22,360 nucleotides of DNA. Origin: Pelargonium cotyledonis (lineage: Eukaryota > Streptophyta > Magnoliopsida > Geraniales > Geraniaceae). Positions within the stretch are counted from its first letter, which is position 1. Each line of letters begins with the position of its first letter. A program made the position numbers and the translations under genes. Below are positions 12,733 through 21,409 of this stretch, piece after piece. The stretch is taken from the NCBI GenBank assembly GCA_036897625.1, contig JAYMTA010001013.1, positions 1 to 22,360 of the forward strand. Reading direction: 5' to 3'. The notes below the pieces were generated by a model, which was given only the letters and a program-made list of their open reading frames with translations, was not told the DNA's origin and made no database searches.

Positions 12733-13180
12733 CTGTGTTCACCGGCCATTTCAGTGGCCTTGCCATCCTCCTTGCAGCTCCAAGCCGTGACGGCCACTTC
12801 CATATCCGACTCGCTCCGCTGCTCAAAGCTTCTCCAACATCGGCAATATTGCCATCAGTCACCAGATCTGTGTCATCTGATCGCTGCTCCGTCCACCGAG
12901 CCTAATCTGCTCAAGCCAATGCTCCATGTCTCGGTCTCAGTCACAACTTGTCGTCACCATCTCATCCGACTCAGTCACAAAAATAGTTGTTTCAATTTAG
13001 AGCCTAAAACACTCGATTCGCCGGAGTTTGGGACCCATTTTCACTTCCGGCGTGGCGACCCCTCCATGGCCTGAGCCATCACTGTTACTTCACGACCGGA
13101 TCCGCCCCACACATACCGGATCTGTTCCGGCCTCCGAATGCTCCGCCGCCGGCCTTTTCGGTTTCCGCACAACATGGTTT

Positions 13181-13316
13181 CCCTCAAGAGCATGATCACA
13201 AACCCCTATGAAAACCCACTTTCTCGATTTCCCTCAAGCTCACGCTCACAACCCCTAATGGAAACCCACCTTTTCGGTATCCCTCAAGCTCATGCTCACA
13301 AACATTAATGGAGTCG
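13181..13316. repeat. 50-bp tandem repeat, about 2.7 copies
   Basis: Units starting CCCTCAAG begin at 13181, 13231 and 13281. The first two are 50 bp long and the third is cut off at about 13316. Each contains a CTCACAA-like stretch and, in the full units, AAACCCAC followed by TTTTCG or TTCTCG. A partial earlier unit (CCTTTTCGG) is visible near 13154. Repeats of this kind occur in untranslated regions of retroelements. Confidence 0.85.
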
Positions 13317-13536
13317 TTCAATGCTCAACTAATCACTTTTTAGTCTCTCTAGATTGTTTGAGAATTTTCACGTCACTCTTTGTTGTAGTTTTTTGTTTTT
13401 AGTAGTGTTAATTGTATTTTTCATGTAATCTTTTTACAATGAATACAAGTACCTATTGCTGATAAAAAAAAATTAAAAAATAATAATAATAAAATACTAC
13501 AACAGAACATATGTATTGTAGCACTCATTGAGTATG

Positions 13537-14468
13537 CTTGGTGATTGGGAACCAAGCGGGTTACCATTTACTGTAGAAATTGTATCAAAAACATAATCCA
13601 AAGGCACGTTCGGGCTATCTCTTACAAGACCGGGGCACAAATCATTGAAACAAGACGAGTCATTTGTTTGTATTTCATAATTACAGAGCATGTTAATGTT
13701 TCTCATATATTATCTATTTAATTAATTGCTTTAAATAGCTTATTAAAACTTACCTTCCCAAAGACAAAAAGTCTAGTACGGTTGTCCTTGTACAAACATG
13801 GATTAACCTGACAATAATATGATAAAAATAATTAAATTAATTTATAACTCATTCAACCCAATTAACGAGTGGATTTATTTTACAATACATACCATCCAAC
13901 CTGTTTGTAATAATTCGCTACCGGATGAAATTTTCATTTGACTTTAACTGAATTGTGTGCCTTGCACTTTTGGGTTCCATAGGCCAGTTTTCATTGCTAT
14001 GCCACCAAATTTAGGACCTTCTTCTTTTTTTCTAATTACAGTTGCTGGACAAATAAAACGAAATTAATAAGGACAAATTTATTTGTATATAGACATAGTC
14101 ATAAAATTTCAACAAACAAACACTCACATAATATATAGTGACTATTCAAACGCCGTCAGTAGCGAGTGAGATTTAAATTGAAATTAATCATGTATTTCGG
14201 CAATCGTTTTAGCCCTAATTGTATCATCCTTCGCGTATCTCTTTATAGGAACTGTACCGGTTGGACATCCTCTACCATTTTCCCATATTCTAGTAATCCA
14301 AGAATCTTGAAAAGAAGATGACTTGCCGCTAGGTTTTATCTGAAATTCAATCAATAGTTTATATATAACTATAATCATAAAGTTATAATAAAATTAGGAA
14401 GAACAAAATATGGAAAAGAAGATTGTCTTGTGGTTTTTCAGTCAAACGCCGATTGTTTGAACTATACA
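13537..14468 (-). pseudogene. Neprosin-domain pseudogene, copy A (exons 2-6 only)
   Basis: Remnant of a gene for a secreted neprosin-family (DUF239) protein. Neprosin itself is a glutamic prolyl endopeptidase of Nepenthes. Aligned with copies B and C, it retains a scrap of exon 2 (14468-14427), exon 3 (14339-14128), exon 4 (14044-13893), exon 5 (13807-13754) and exon 6 (13667-13537). Family blocks are legible: SWITRIWENGRGCPTGTVP, GPKFGGIAMK, LYKDNRTRLFVFGK and CFNDLCPG. It has a TAA in exon 3 (14184-14186), a 1-nt loss at the start of exon 4, a TAA in exon 4 (13944-13946) and a 7-nt deficit in exon 6. The exon 6 acceptor reads AA and the exon 6 donor is changed. Exons 1 and 7 are absent. Exon 5 is the only copy with the expected 54 nt. 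It lacks the intron 2 MITE found in B and C. Confidence 0.85.
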
Positions 14469-14497
14469 TCGTACCTTTTTAATAATGGGTAAATTAT

Positions 14498-14697
14498 GAA
14501 TGATAGATTAAATTGACACATTATCAGTGAACCTATAAAATGAATTCTATTTTATCTTTTTGTTCATATTTAGAGCTTGAAATTCAATTCATCAATCACT
14601 ACTTAATTATTAGAAAGGTAATTCATGAAGAATGATAGATCCAATTAGCTCACTATTAGTGAACCTATAAAATGAATTCTATTTTATCTTTTTATTC
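14498..14697. repeat. Tandem duplication upstream of copy B
   Basis: A 68-bp segment starting GAATGATAGAT and ending in a T-rich run lies at 14498-14565 and recurs at 14630-14697, an offset of 132 bp. The middle (AGTGAACCTATAAAATGAAT) is identical in both. The sequence after copy 1 (AATTCAATTCAT... from 14581) reappears at about 14878, after an insertion. A related single copy lies near 22010-22060 in the C/D intergenic region. Confidence 0.85.
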
Positions 14698-14876
14698 CTA
14701 CACACATATGCGACAAGATTGATACAACAATAATTTTGCGACAGTGGTTTTCGTGTCAAGACAATGTTGTCGCAAATATGTAGTAAACATGTAAGAAACA
14801 AATTTCCTACATATTTGTTATAAGATTGCTACGATATTGTGTTGTAGCTATGCAGTTTTTTTAGTAGCGACAACAT
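14698..14876. mobile_element. Small insertion with GCGACA motifs, possibly a CACTA-like fragment
   Basis: Comparing the two 132-bp units shows that this segment of about 179 bp is present only in the second unit, so it is an insertion. It contains repeated GCGACA in both orientations (for example GTTGTCGCAAAT and AGTAGCGACAACAT). Subterminal repeats of this kind are familiar from plant CACTA-type non-autonomous elements. Clean terminal inverted repeats and a target duplication were not found, so the class is uncertain. Confidence 0.45.
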
Positions 14877-14931
14877 GGAATTCAATTCATTAGTTACTAC
14901 TTATTAGAGATGTAAGAGAAAACAAATAATA

Positions 14932-15268
14932 GAACAAATGCAACTCAAAGTTAAGTTTGTATGTGTTAAAATATATTGGATCCATTGCATTAAATATCCA
15001 TATTATAAATTTGATGACATATCGCTCTAATACGCACTCATAATAAACATGTTTTTTATGAAACGTTTATATATAACATATATAGAAATAAACCAACAGA
15101 AAATAGAATAAATGCATTGTATAGTTAAGCTTCCATGTATTTTAATAAAGTGGGTCAACTGTATTAAACATTTGCATTTAATTAATGATTGTCATATCTT
15201 TTTAAATAGTAGCATTTCGTAATCAATATGCATATCGTCAATCCCAAATTATATTCATAACGATAGAG
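14932..15268 (+). promoter_or_regulatory. Promoter of neprosin copy B with repeated module and TATA-like box
   Basis: Two related modules (about 14932-15000 and 15105-15183) share AGAA(C/T)AAATGCA, GTTAAG(C/T)TT, a TGTATT-like stretch and CATTAAA or TATTAAACAT. They are followed by TTTAAATAG at 15201-15209, 60 bp before the ATG at 15269. The same order (module, TTTAAATA, then a conserved 50-60 bp leader containing ATATGCATAT or TTATGCATAT) is seen upstream of copies C and D. That conservation supports a core promoter here. Factor binding is not known. Confidence 0.55.
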
Positions 15269-15676
15269 ATGACCATCACAAACATGAGTAACAAAGTTGT
15301 TGTGTTTGTTTTGGCTGGGTTGTGGTGTCTATTATCAATTAGTTGTGTTGATCATGTCTTTGGGCTACCATTGTCAAAAGAAGAAGATTTGGAATTGCAG
15401 AAAACTCTCCAACTTCTTACAAAGACAACAGTTACAACTATCAAGGTAATTCATCCATTAAAATATCGATTATAGTTATATCTGTTAGTATTAAGCAAAG
15501 GAAATTGTTATGAATTATATTATACTTTTAATTGTATTTTTTTTTACATCTTCAGACAAAGCACGGAGATGAATACAATTGTATGGATTTCTACAAACAA
15601 CCGGTGTTTGACCATCCCGCACTAAAAAATCACAAGGCAATATTCTTTTCAATATGTTGTTCTACCTAGTTTTAAT

Positions 15677-15896
15677 GGATTAAAGTTCAAAAAAGGCATC
15701 GAACCGGCAAAAAGTCATTGTATTAGTCCCTAAATTTTGAATAAACAACTTACCTCCTTGAAGTTGAACTTCAATACTTTAGCAATCACTTTCGTTAGTT
15801 AAATATACCCGACAAAGAGCTGAGTGGCTTATTCAATGTTTCGGGACTGAAACGGTGACTTTTGCACGTTTGTGTACCATATTTGACCTTTAATCC
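15677..15896. mobile_element. Mutator-like MITE in intron 2 of copy B
   Basis: A 220-bp element begins GGATTAAAG and ends CTTTAATCC, with terminal inverted repeats extending about 70 bp. It is flanked by identical 9-bp direct repeats AGTTTTAAT (15668-15676 and 15897-15905). A 9-bp target duplication is characteristic of Mutator-like elements. No coding capacity is present. The related copy lies at the same intron position in copy C, while copy A has an unoccupied site. Confidence 0.85.
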
Positions 15897-16852
15897 AGTT
15901 TTAATATAATTTATGATAATAGTTAGATACTAAACCATTGATTAATTTTCAGATAAGACCTACCAGCAGCTTATCTTCCTATCAAGATCCTTGGATTAGT
16001 AGAATATGGGAAAACGGTAGGGGTTGTCCAACCGGTACAGTTTCTATAAAAAAAATACATAAAAGAAGATATATAAAATGAGAGCCAAAAGGATTGCCCA
16101 AATACATGCTTTCCATTTGAATCTCACTCTCACTACTTCTAAATCTACTACTACTGGAGTTGAGAATGGTCACTACCATGTGAGTGTTTGTCTATTGAAA
16201 TTAATTCGAACATATATATATGCCTATTTACAAGTAATTTTTTTTTTTCTTTTCGTTGAATTAATTTCGTTTTATTTCTTTAGCATACAATAATCCGAAA
16301 AGAAGAAGCAGGTCCTAATTATGGTGGCATAGCAATGAAAACAAACTTATGGAATCCAAAAGTGCAGGACACACAATTCAGTTCAAGTCAAATGAAAATT
16401 TCATGAGGAAGCGAAGTATTGCAAACAGGTTGGATGGTATGTATTGTACGATAATACCACTTATTAATTGGAACGAATGAGTTATTATTGATTGATTTAC
16501 TTATTTTTGCAATATCATTCTCAGGTTAATCCACCTTTGTACAAGGACCACCGTACGTACTAGGCTTTTTATCTTCGCAAAGGTAAGTTTGAGTTATCAT
16601 GTATATTATTTTAAAGTAAATACATACATACTTACTTGGTTGAGGAACACTAACTTTTTTGTATAATTATGGAATACAAACAAAAAACACGTCTTGCTTC
16701 AATGATTTGTGCCCCGGTTTTGTAAAAGATAGCTGGAGTGTTCCACTGGATTATGTTTTTGAAACAATTTGTACAATTGGAGGTCCCCTTTTTAATTGGA
16801 GTTTTTTAATCACCAAGGTGAGTATGTTAACTGATATAAGCTAGTATACACA

Positions 16853-16870
16853 TCTCTCTCTCTCTCTCTC
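16853..16870. repeat. (TC)n microsatellite in intron 6 of copy B
   Basis: An 18-nt alternating TC run followed by AATATATATATA. It lies in the intron before exon 7 and is not seen at the matching place in copy C. Confidence 0.8.
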
Positions 16871-17297
16871 AATATATATATAAGAAAAAAAAGATTTATA
16901 TGAAAAATTAATGCAGGACGGAAGCAGTGGTAATTGGGTTGTCAAGTTTGGAACGGAAGATAACAATGTAACAACTGGATTTTGGCCTAAGAGTTTGTTT
17001 ACGAAATCTGGTTTAAGCAATTTGGGAAATGTGGTTGAATGGGGAGGAGAGATCTACAGCCCGCCTGGTTCTGGAGATTTGGCTCAAATGGGTAGTGGCT
17101 ATCCAGAATTTTTGGAGGATACCAAGTATACAGCTGATAGTAGACTACTTCAAGTCCAAAATGAAAGTGGAGAACTAATAAATGCCCCAGAAGGAGGTGC
17201 GGCGATTCAATCATTTCCATATAGAAGCAAGGACGAAGGCAACCAGGGAGGCATAGTTCAACGTCTTTTGTTATTTGGTGGCCCGATCACTAAATGA

Positions 17298-17919
17298 GTT
17301 GCACAATACTAAAATTCATATGCTCGATCTATTCACTTCGAACGAAATTGTTAAGAACTTTTTTATGAATAAAAATGTGATACTTCTCCAACTCTTTTGT
17401 GAATCTATATGAGTAATTCGTTTTGTCTCCTTGTTGATGTGGATAAAGGAGGTTGAAGTGTGTTTGGTAAATCACACTCTTTCTCCTTGTTGATGTGGAT
17501 AAAAGAGATTGATCGATGTGGATAAAGGAGCCCAATAATACATATCTAGTTTTAGGTCTTTTTTCCAATGAATATCTAGTTTTAGTTTAAATGAGTTATT
17601 TTGGTTTTATACTTTTAGTATAAATTAATTGGACCCAAATTTCTTCAAGTATCAATTTAAGTTGGATATTTTATTTTAAATTAGCCCAAAATTCTTCCTT
17701 TTTCATGGTTCAACATTTGGTATAAATTTATTTGAGAATTATTATATAATTGTAAATTTTCCAAAATTTTAAGTTTTAAATTCTAAGGCTTGTGGCAATC
17801 AATGTGATTTGTTACATCTTTAGACATCCTAGTCCAAATTTTGGAGACAAATTTCTAAAAATAATAAAAATTGAATGTAACCGGTCAGTGTTGATTATGA
17901 AGGATGTATTTTAAGATGG
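17298..17919. repeat. Downstream region of copy B with 26-bp interspersed repeats
   Basis: TCTCCTTGTTGATGTGGATA-type units occur at 17426-17451 and 17482-17507, and a shorter GATGTGGATAAAGGAG at 17515-17530. The rest, to 17919, is AT-rich with no gene recognised. The 3' end of copy B's transcript would lie at the start of this region. Confidence 0.7.
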
Positions 17920-18275
17920 GTAAAATATATATCAGTTAACTGATATAAAGTTATATCAGTTGCAACTTAAAAATTCAATAAGGTGATGACACCTCATTCA
18001 AAATCACTTATACCCACCCAAGTGAATTTGTGGGAGCGACTCGTCCGGATCTATGATTTTAAATGAGGTGTCATCACCTTATTAGTTTAACTTATATAAT
18101 TTTATATCAGTCAACTGATATACTTTTTTTTTGAACGGAAATTACTTTATTTATTGAAAATAGGAAACCAATACAAAATTATAGAAACCGAAAGACCTAC
18201 TAAAAAACCGAATACCAAAAACAGAAATCGAAAACATAGAGTGATTCAAATCCAACTGATATACTTTATACTCTT
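17920..18275. mobile_element. Foldback MITE, split by a retroposon
   Basis: Long inverted arms flank a loop at about 18007-18053. The inner arms at 17979-18006 and 18054-18081 (containing GGTGATGACACCTCATT and its complement) match at 27 of 28 positions. The outer arms contain ATATCAGTTAACTGATATAA on the left and ATATCAGTCAACTGATATAC on the right. The right arm continues beyond an insertion (18127-18252) into ACTTTATACTC. Bounds are approximate because the target duplication is unclear. Confidence 0.75.
18127..18252 (-). mobile_element. 5'-truncated LINE-like retroposon with 15-bp target duplication
   Basis: CAACTGATATACTTT occurs on both sides (18112-18126 and 18253-18267). The 126-bp insert starts with a T run on the + strand. 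On the - strand it therefore ends in an A tail, preceded by AATAAATAAAGTAATTTCCG, like the 3' end of a plant non-LTR retrotransposon. An A tail plus a long target duplication is the hallmark of target-primed reverse transcription. It is too short to encode anything. Confidence 0.82.
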
Positions 18276-18639
18276 TTAAGATTATTTGGTGAAATAATAA
18301 TTTCAAATTCGCAAAAGATTGTATCAAACTCAAATGAACCTTAATTTGTATGGAGCCTTTGTGTATTTACCTACAAGCCCATCATAAATATACAGGCGTT
18401 TAAGCAAGCCAATCTTTGTACCTTGGGTCAAATATATATATATATTTTTTTTTATAAGAGGGTCAAATATTGAAAACATGTTATATTAATTATGACAAAA
18501 CAAAATGTAGAAAATTTACAACATTCACATGTTACTACTTACTAGAAAATAATAAATACGAAAATTGATTGACCAGTTACTCTTGAGTCTATAATATAAA
18601 TGTTATCTTATTATTGTTGTTGTATTTTAATTATAAATA

Positions 18640-18960
18640 TGGTGGCATCTTGATCGCTACTCAATGATGACCGTAAGGATCTTGGACCCCGCATTTCGTC
18701 GCGCAACTCCGTTGAAAGGTAGTACGGGATAGGTTCGTCGAAGTCGTGTGACCTTGCCGATGTACATGTTGCTAAGGTTTAGAGTCGCCACATGGTTTTA
18801 AGGACTGAGAACCAAAACATTGATACATTTTTATTTTGAAAAATAATGCACAACCAATATCTTTAACCAGAGAAATTGGTAAGAAAATTGGGTATGCACG
18901 AAGTAAGGGGTTAGGCACTCTCACGCGCTCGACGTAAGTCGGCCCCGTTGCTTTTATACT
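18640..18960. mobile_element. Possible LTR-retroelement remnant
   Basis: This stretch is GC-richer than its surroundings. It contains phrases such as GGATCTTGGACCCCG, TAGAGTCGCCACATGG and GGGGTTAGGCACTCTCACG that I associate, from memory, with dispersed plant retroelement sequences. No reading frame, LTR boundary, primer-binding site or target duplication could be identified. Treat it as a lead only. Confidence 0.3.
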
Positions 18961-19387
18961 GATTTGTACAAATTAAGAATTAAATCTAAAGATTCCTAAT
19001 ATGCATATGAACAATTTATATACAAGCAAGCAATATATGTTCACTAATACACGTGTCAAAATAAATGTGAAAAAATAAAACACTATAAGCAAAGCAATAA
19101 AATAAATAATCTATACAAAAAGCGATAAATTATGCATACGTACAACGCAAACCACTAGCTACGACGCAAATATGTACCAAGCAATGTATGACGTGTGAGC
19201 AGTATATATGTACATATGAGTGCGATATATAATCATATGATATGCATGCTAAATGAAACAACTTATATACAATGAACTATTGAATAAACAATATATACGA
19301 TATTCGAGTCGCAATTATCGAATAACTTCCACTAACAATTTTATTTGAAGTAAATAGAACATTTAAATATAAGTACTATTATACTAC
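18961..19387. other. AT-rich spacer downstream of copy C
   Basis: Strongly AT-rich, with many short ATA- and TACGA-containing words and no supported gene. It lies just past the stop codon of copy C on the - strand and probably includes its 3' UTR. Confidence 0.5.
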
Positions 19388-21409
19388 TCATTTAGTAATT
19401 GGCCCACCAAATAATAGAAGACGTTGAAATATGCTCCCCTGGTTGCCTTCGTCCTTGGTTCTGTATGGAAATGATTGAACTGATTGGGCTCCTTCTGGTG
19501 CATTTACTAGTTCTCCATCTTCGTATTGAACTTGAAGTAATCGACTATAAGCTGTATACTTGGTGTCCTCCAAAAATTGTGGATAGCCACTACCCATTTG
19601 AGCCAAATCTCCCGAACCGGGGGGGTTGTAAACCTCTCCTCCCCATTCAACCGCATTTCCCAAGTTGCTTAAACCTGATTCAGCAAATAAGCTCTTAGGC
19701 CAAAAACCAATAGTTGCATTGTTATCTTTCGTTCCAAACTTGACAACCCAATTGCCATTGCTTCCGTCCTGCATTATTTAAACATATATTCAATCTTTCA
19801 TTATTTTCGTTGTGTATACTAGCTTGTACTGCTTAATTAACTTACTCACCCTGGTGATTAAAAAACTCCAAGAATAAGGGGGACCTCCTATTTTAGAAAG
19901 TGTTTCGAAAACATAATCCAAAGGAACGCTCGAGCTATCTCTTACAAATCCGGGGCACAAATCATTGAAACAAGATGTGTCTTTTGTCTGTATTCCATAA
20001 TTACACAAAATATTAGTATTCCTCAATTATTGTGTATGTATATATTTACTATAAGAAAAAATGCATAGTTAATTAAAATTTACCTTTGCGAAGATAAAAA
20101 GTACGATGGTCCTTGTACAAAGTTGGATTAACCTGAGAACGATTTTATAGGAATAAGTAAATCAATTACTAATAACTCATTCTATCAAAAAAAAATTACT
20201 AATAACTCATACATTCCCGTTAACACGTGGTCTTATCTTACAATACATACCGTCCAACCTGTTTGTAATACTTCGTTTCCAGCTGAAATTTTCATTTGAT
20301 TTGAACTGAATTGCGTGTCTTGCACTTTAGGATTCCATAGACTTGCTTTCATCGCTATGCCACCAAATTTAGGACCTGCTTCTTCTTTTCTAATTATTGT
20401 ATGCTAAAGAAAAAAACGAATTAGATCCAACGAAAAGGTGAAACAAAAAATATTTGTATATTGACATATATATTCCAATTCATTTCAATAGACAAACACT
20501 CACATGATAATGACCATTCTTAATGCCAGTAGTAGTAGAAGCAGTGAGAGTGAGATTCAAATGGAAAGCATGTATTTGGGCAATTCTTTTGGCTCTCATT
20601 ATATCATCTTTTGTGTATTTTTTCATAGGAACTGTACCAGTTGGACAACCTTTACCGTTTTCCCATATTCTACTAATCCAAGGATCATGAAAAGAAGATG
20701 ATCTTATCTGAAAATTAATCGATGGTTTAGTATCTAACTATTATCATAAATCATATTAAAACTGAAATAAAGGTAAAAAAATGTACCCAAACTTGAAAAA
20801 ATCACTGTTTTAGTCCTTAAACTTTGAATAAGCCGCTCACTTTCTTGTCGGGTATATTAAACTAATGACAATGATTAAATTGACCAAAAGTATTAAAGTT
20901 CAGGAATGTAAATTGCTTATTCAATGTTTAGGAACTAAAACAATATCTTTTTGCAAGTTCGGTGACTCTTTTTTAACATCTAATCCATGAATATTAGATA
21001 GAACAATTAACATATTGAAAAGAATATTGCCTTGTGGTTTTTTAGTGCAGGATGGTCAAACGCTGGTTGTTTGTAGAAATCCACACAGTTGTATTTATCT
21101 CCGTACTTTGTCTGAAGATATAAAAAAAATCCACCAAAAAAATTTAATAAATTTAATTCATAACAATTTCCTGCATAATACTAACAATTATAACTATAAT
21201 CAATGTTTTAATGGATGAATTACCTTAATAGTTGTAACTGTTGGCTTTGTAAGAAGTTTGAGAGTTTTCTGCAATTCCAAATCTTCCTCTTTTGACAATG
21301 GTTGTAACCCAAACACATAACCAACACTGCTAATCGATAGTAGACACCATAACCCTACAAGAACCAACACAACAACTCTATTGCTCATGTTTGTGATAGT
21401 CATTGCCAT
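19388..21409 (-). pseudogene. Neprosin-domain gene copy C, nearly intact, 5-bp deletion in exon 5
   Basis: Exons on the - strand, in transcript order: 21409-21224, 21111-21031, 20707-20504, 20403-20251, 20132-20084, 19987-19850 and 19768-19388. Exon 1 encodes a signal peptide and the start of the activation peptide (LSKEEDLELQKTL). Exon 3 has PWISRIWENGKGCPTGTVP, exon 4 has GPKFGGIAMK, exon 6 has CFNDLCPGF, and exon 7 has EWGGEVYNPPG and MGSGYPQF. All exons are open and in phase except exon 5, which has 49 nt rather than the 54 in copy A. It lacks the five bases between CGTAC and TTTTT. Splicing as drawn then meets TGA early in exon 6, losing the C-terminal half. Skipping exon 5 would restore frame at a cost of 18 codons. 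The start at 21409 or 21403 was preferred to 21457, which lies only a few bases from a TATA-like box. Intron 2 has a GC donor. It may be a recent pseudogene or a variant protein. Confidence 0.8.
20764..20986. mobile_element. Mutator-like MITE in intron 2 of copy C
   Basis: Counterpart of the element in copy B at the same place in intron 2, in mirrored orientation because the gene is inverted. One end reads GAAATAAAGGT, the other CATCTAATCC. The inner inverted arms TTAGTCCTTAAACTTTGAATA and TATTCAATGTTTAGGAACTAA are clear. The flank ATTAAAACT (20755-20763) equals the complement of copy B's 9-bp duplication. The other flank, ATGAATATT, has diverged. Confidence 0.8.

Larger units (their letters stand above)
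12631..13497 (+). mobile_element. GC-rich retroposon-like insertion with A-rich 3' end
   Basis: Composition switches sharply from AT-rich to C/G-rich at about 12631. It drifts back to T-rich sequence at about 13330 and ends in an AATGAATACA region followed by A-rich sequence (13465-13497). A T-rich tail with a downstream A tract resembles a transcript 3' end, so a LINE-like or processed-transcript insertion is likely. Both flanks are A-rich, so a target duplication cannot be resolved. A 141-codon open frame (12649-13074) lacks any recognised domain and is probably incidental. Tandem repeats occur inside the block. Confidence 0.4.
15269..17297 (+). pseudogene. Neprosin-domain pseudogene, copy B
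   Basis: Seven-exon gene for a secreted neprosin-family protein: 15269-15445 (signal peptide plus activation peptide LSKEEDLELQKTL), 15556-15636, 15953-16179, 16284-16436, 16525-16582, 16680-16817 and 16917-17297. Exon 7 is open and carries GNWVVKFG, GFWP, EWGGEIYSPPG and MGSGYPEF, ending LLLFGGPITK. Lesions found against copies A and C: about 5 extra nt in exon 3 leading to TGA at 16079-16081; TGA in exon 4 at 16404-16406; a GTAC duplication in exon 5 bringing TAG at 16561-16563 into frame; and AA instead of AG before exon 6 (16678-16679). Intron 2 has a GC donor (15637-15638) and holds a MITE. Full-length protein is not expected. A signal-peptide fragment could still be made. Confidence 0.88.

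Noticed and set aside
12649-13074. 141-codon open frame as a protein gene
   Set aside because: It has no recognised domain, signal or splice context and crosses a tandem repeat. High local GC alone lengthens chance frames.
13461-13497. Target-site duplication around the GC-rich retroposon-like block
   Set aside because: Both flanks are A/T-rich and share ATAATAAAA by composition. The match is too low in complexity to count as a duplication.
16911-17297. Exon 7 of copy B as a stand-alone 128-residue protein starting at ATG 16911
   Set aside because: The ATG CAG belongs to the intron 6 acceptor. Copy C has the same arrangement, and the frame corresponds to the last exon only.
17426-17530. Possible CRISPR-like or satellite array downstream of copy B
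   Set aside because: There are only two full units and one partial, with unequal spacing. This is a small local duplication in a plant nuclear sequence.
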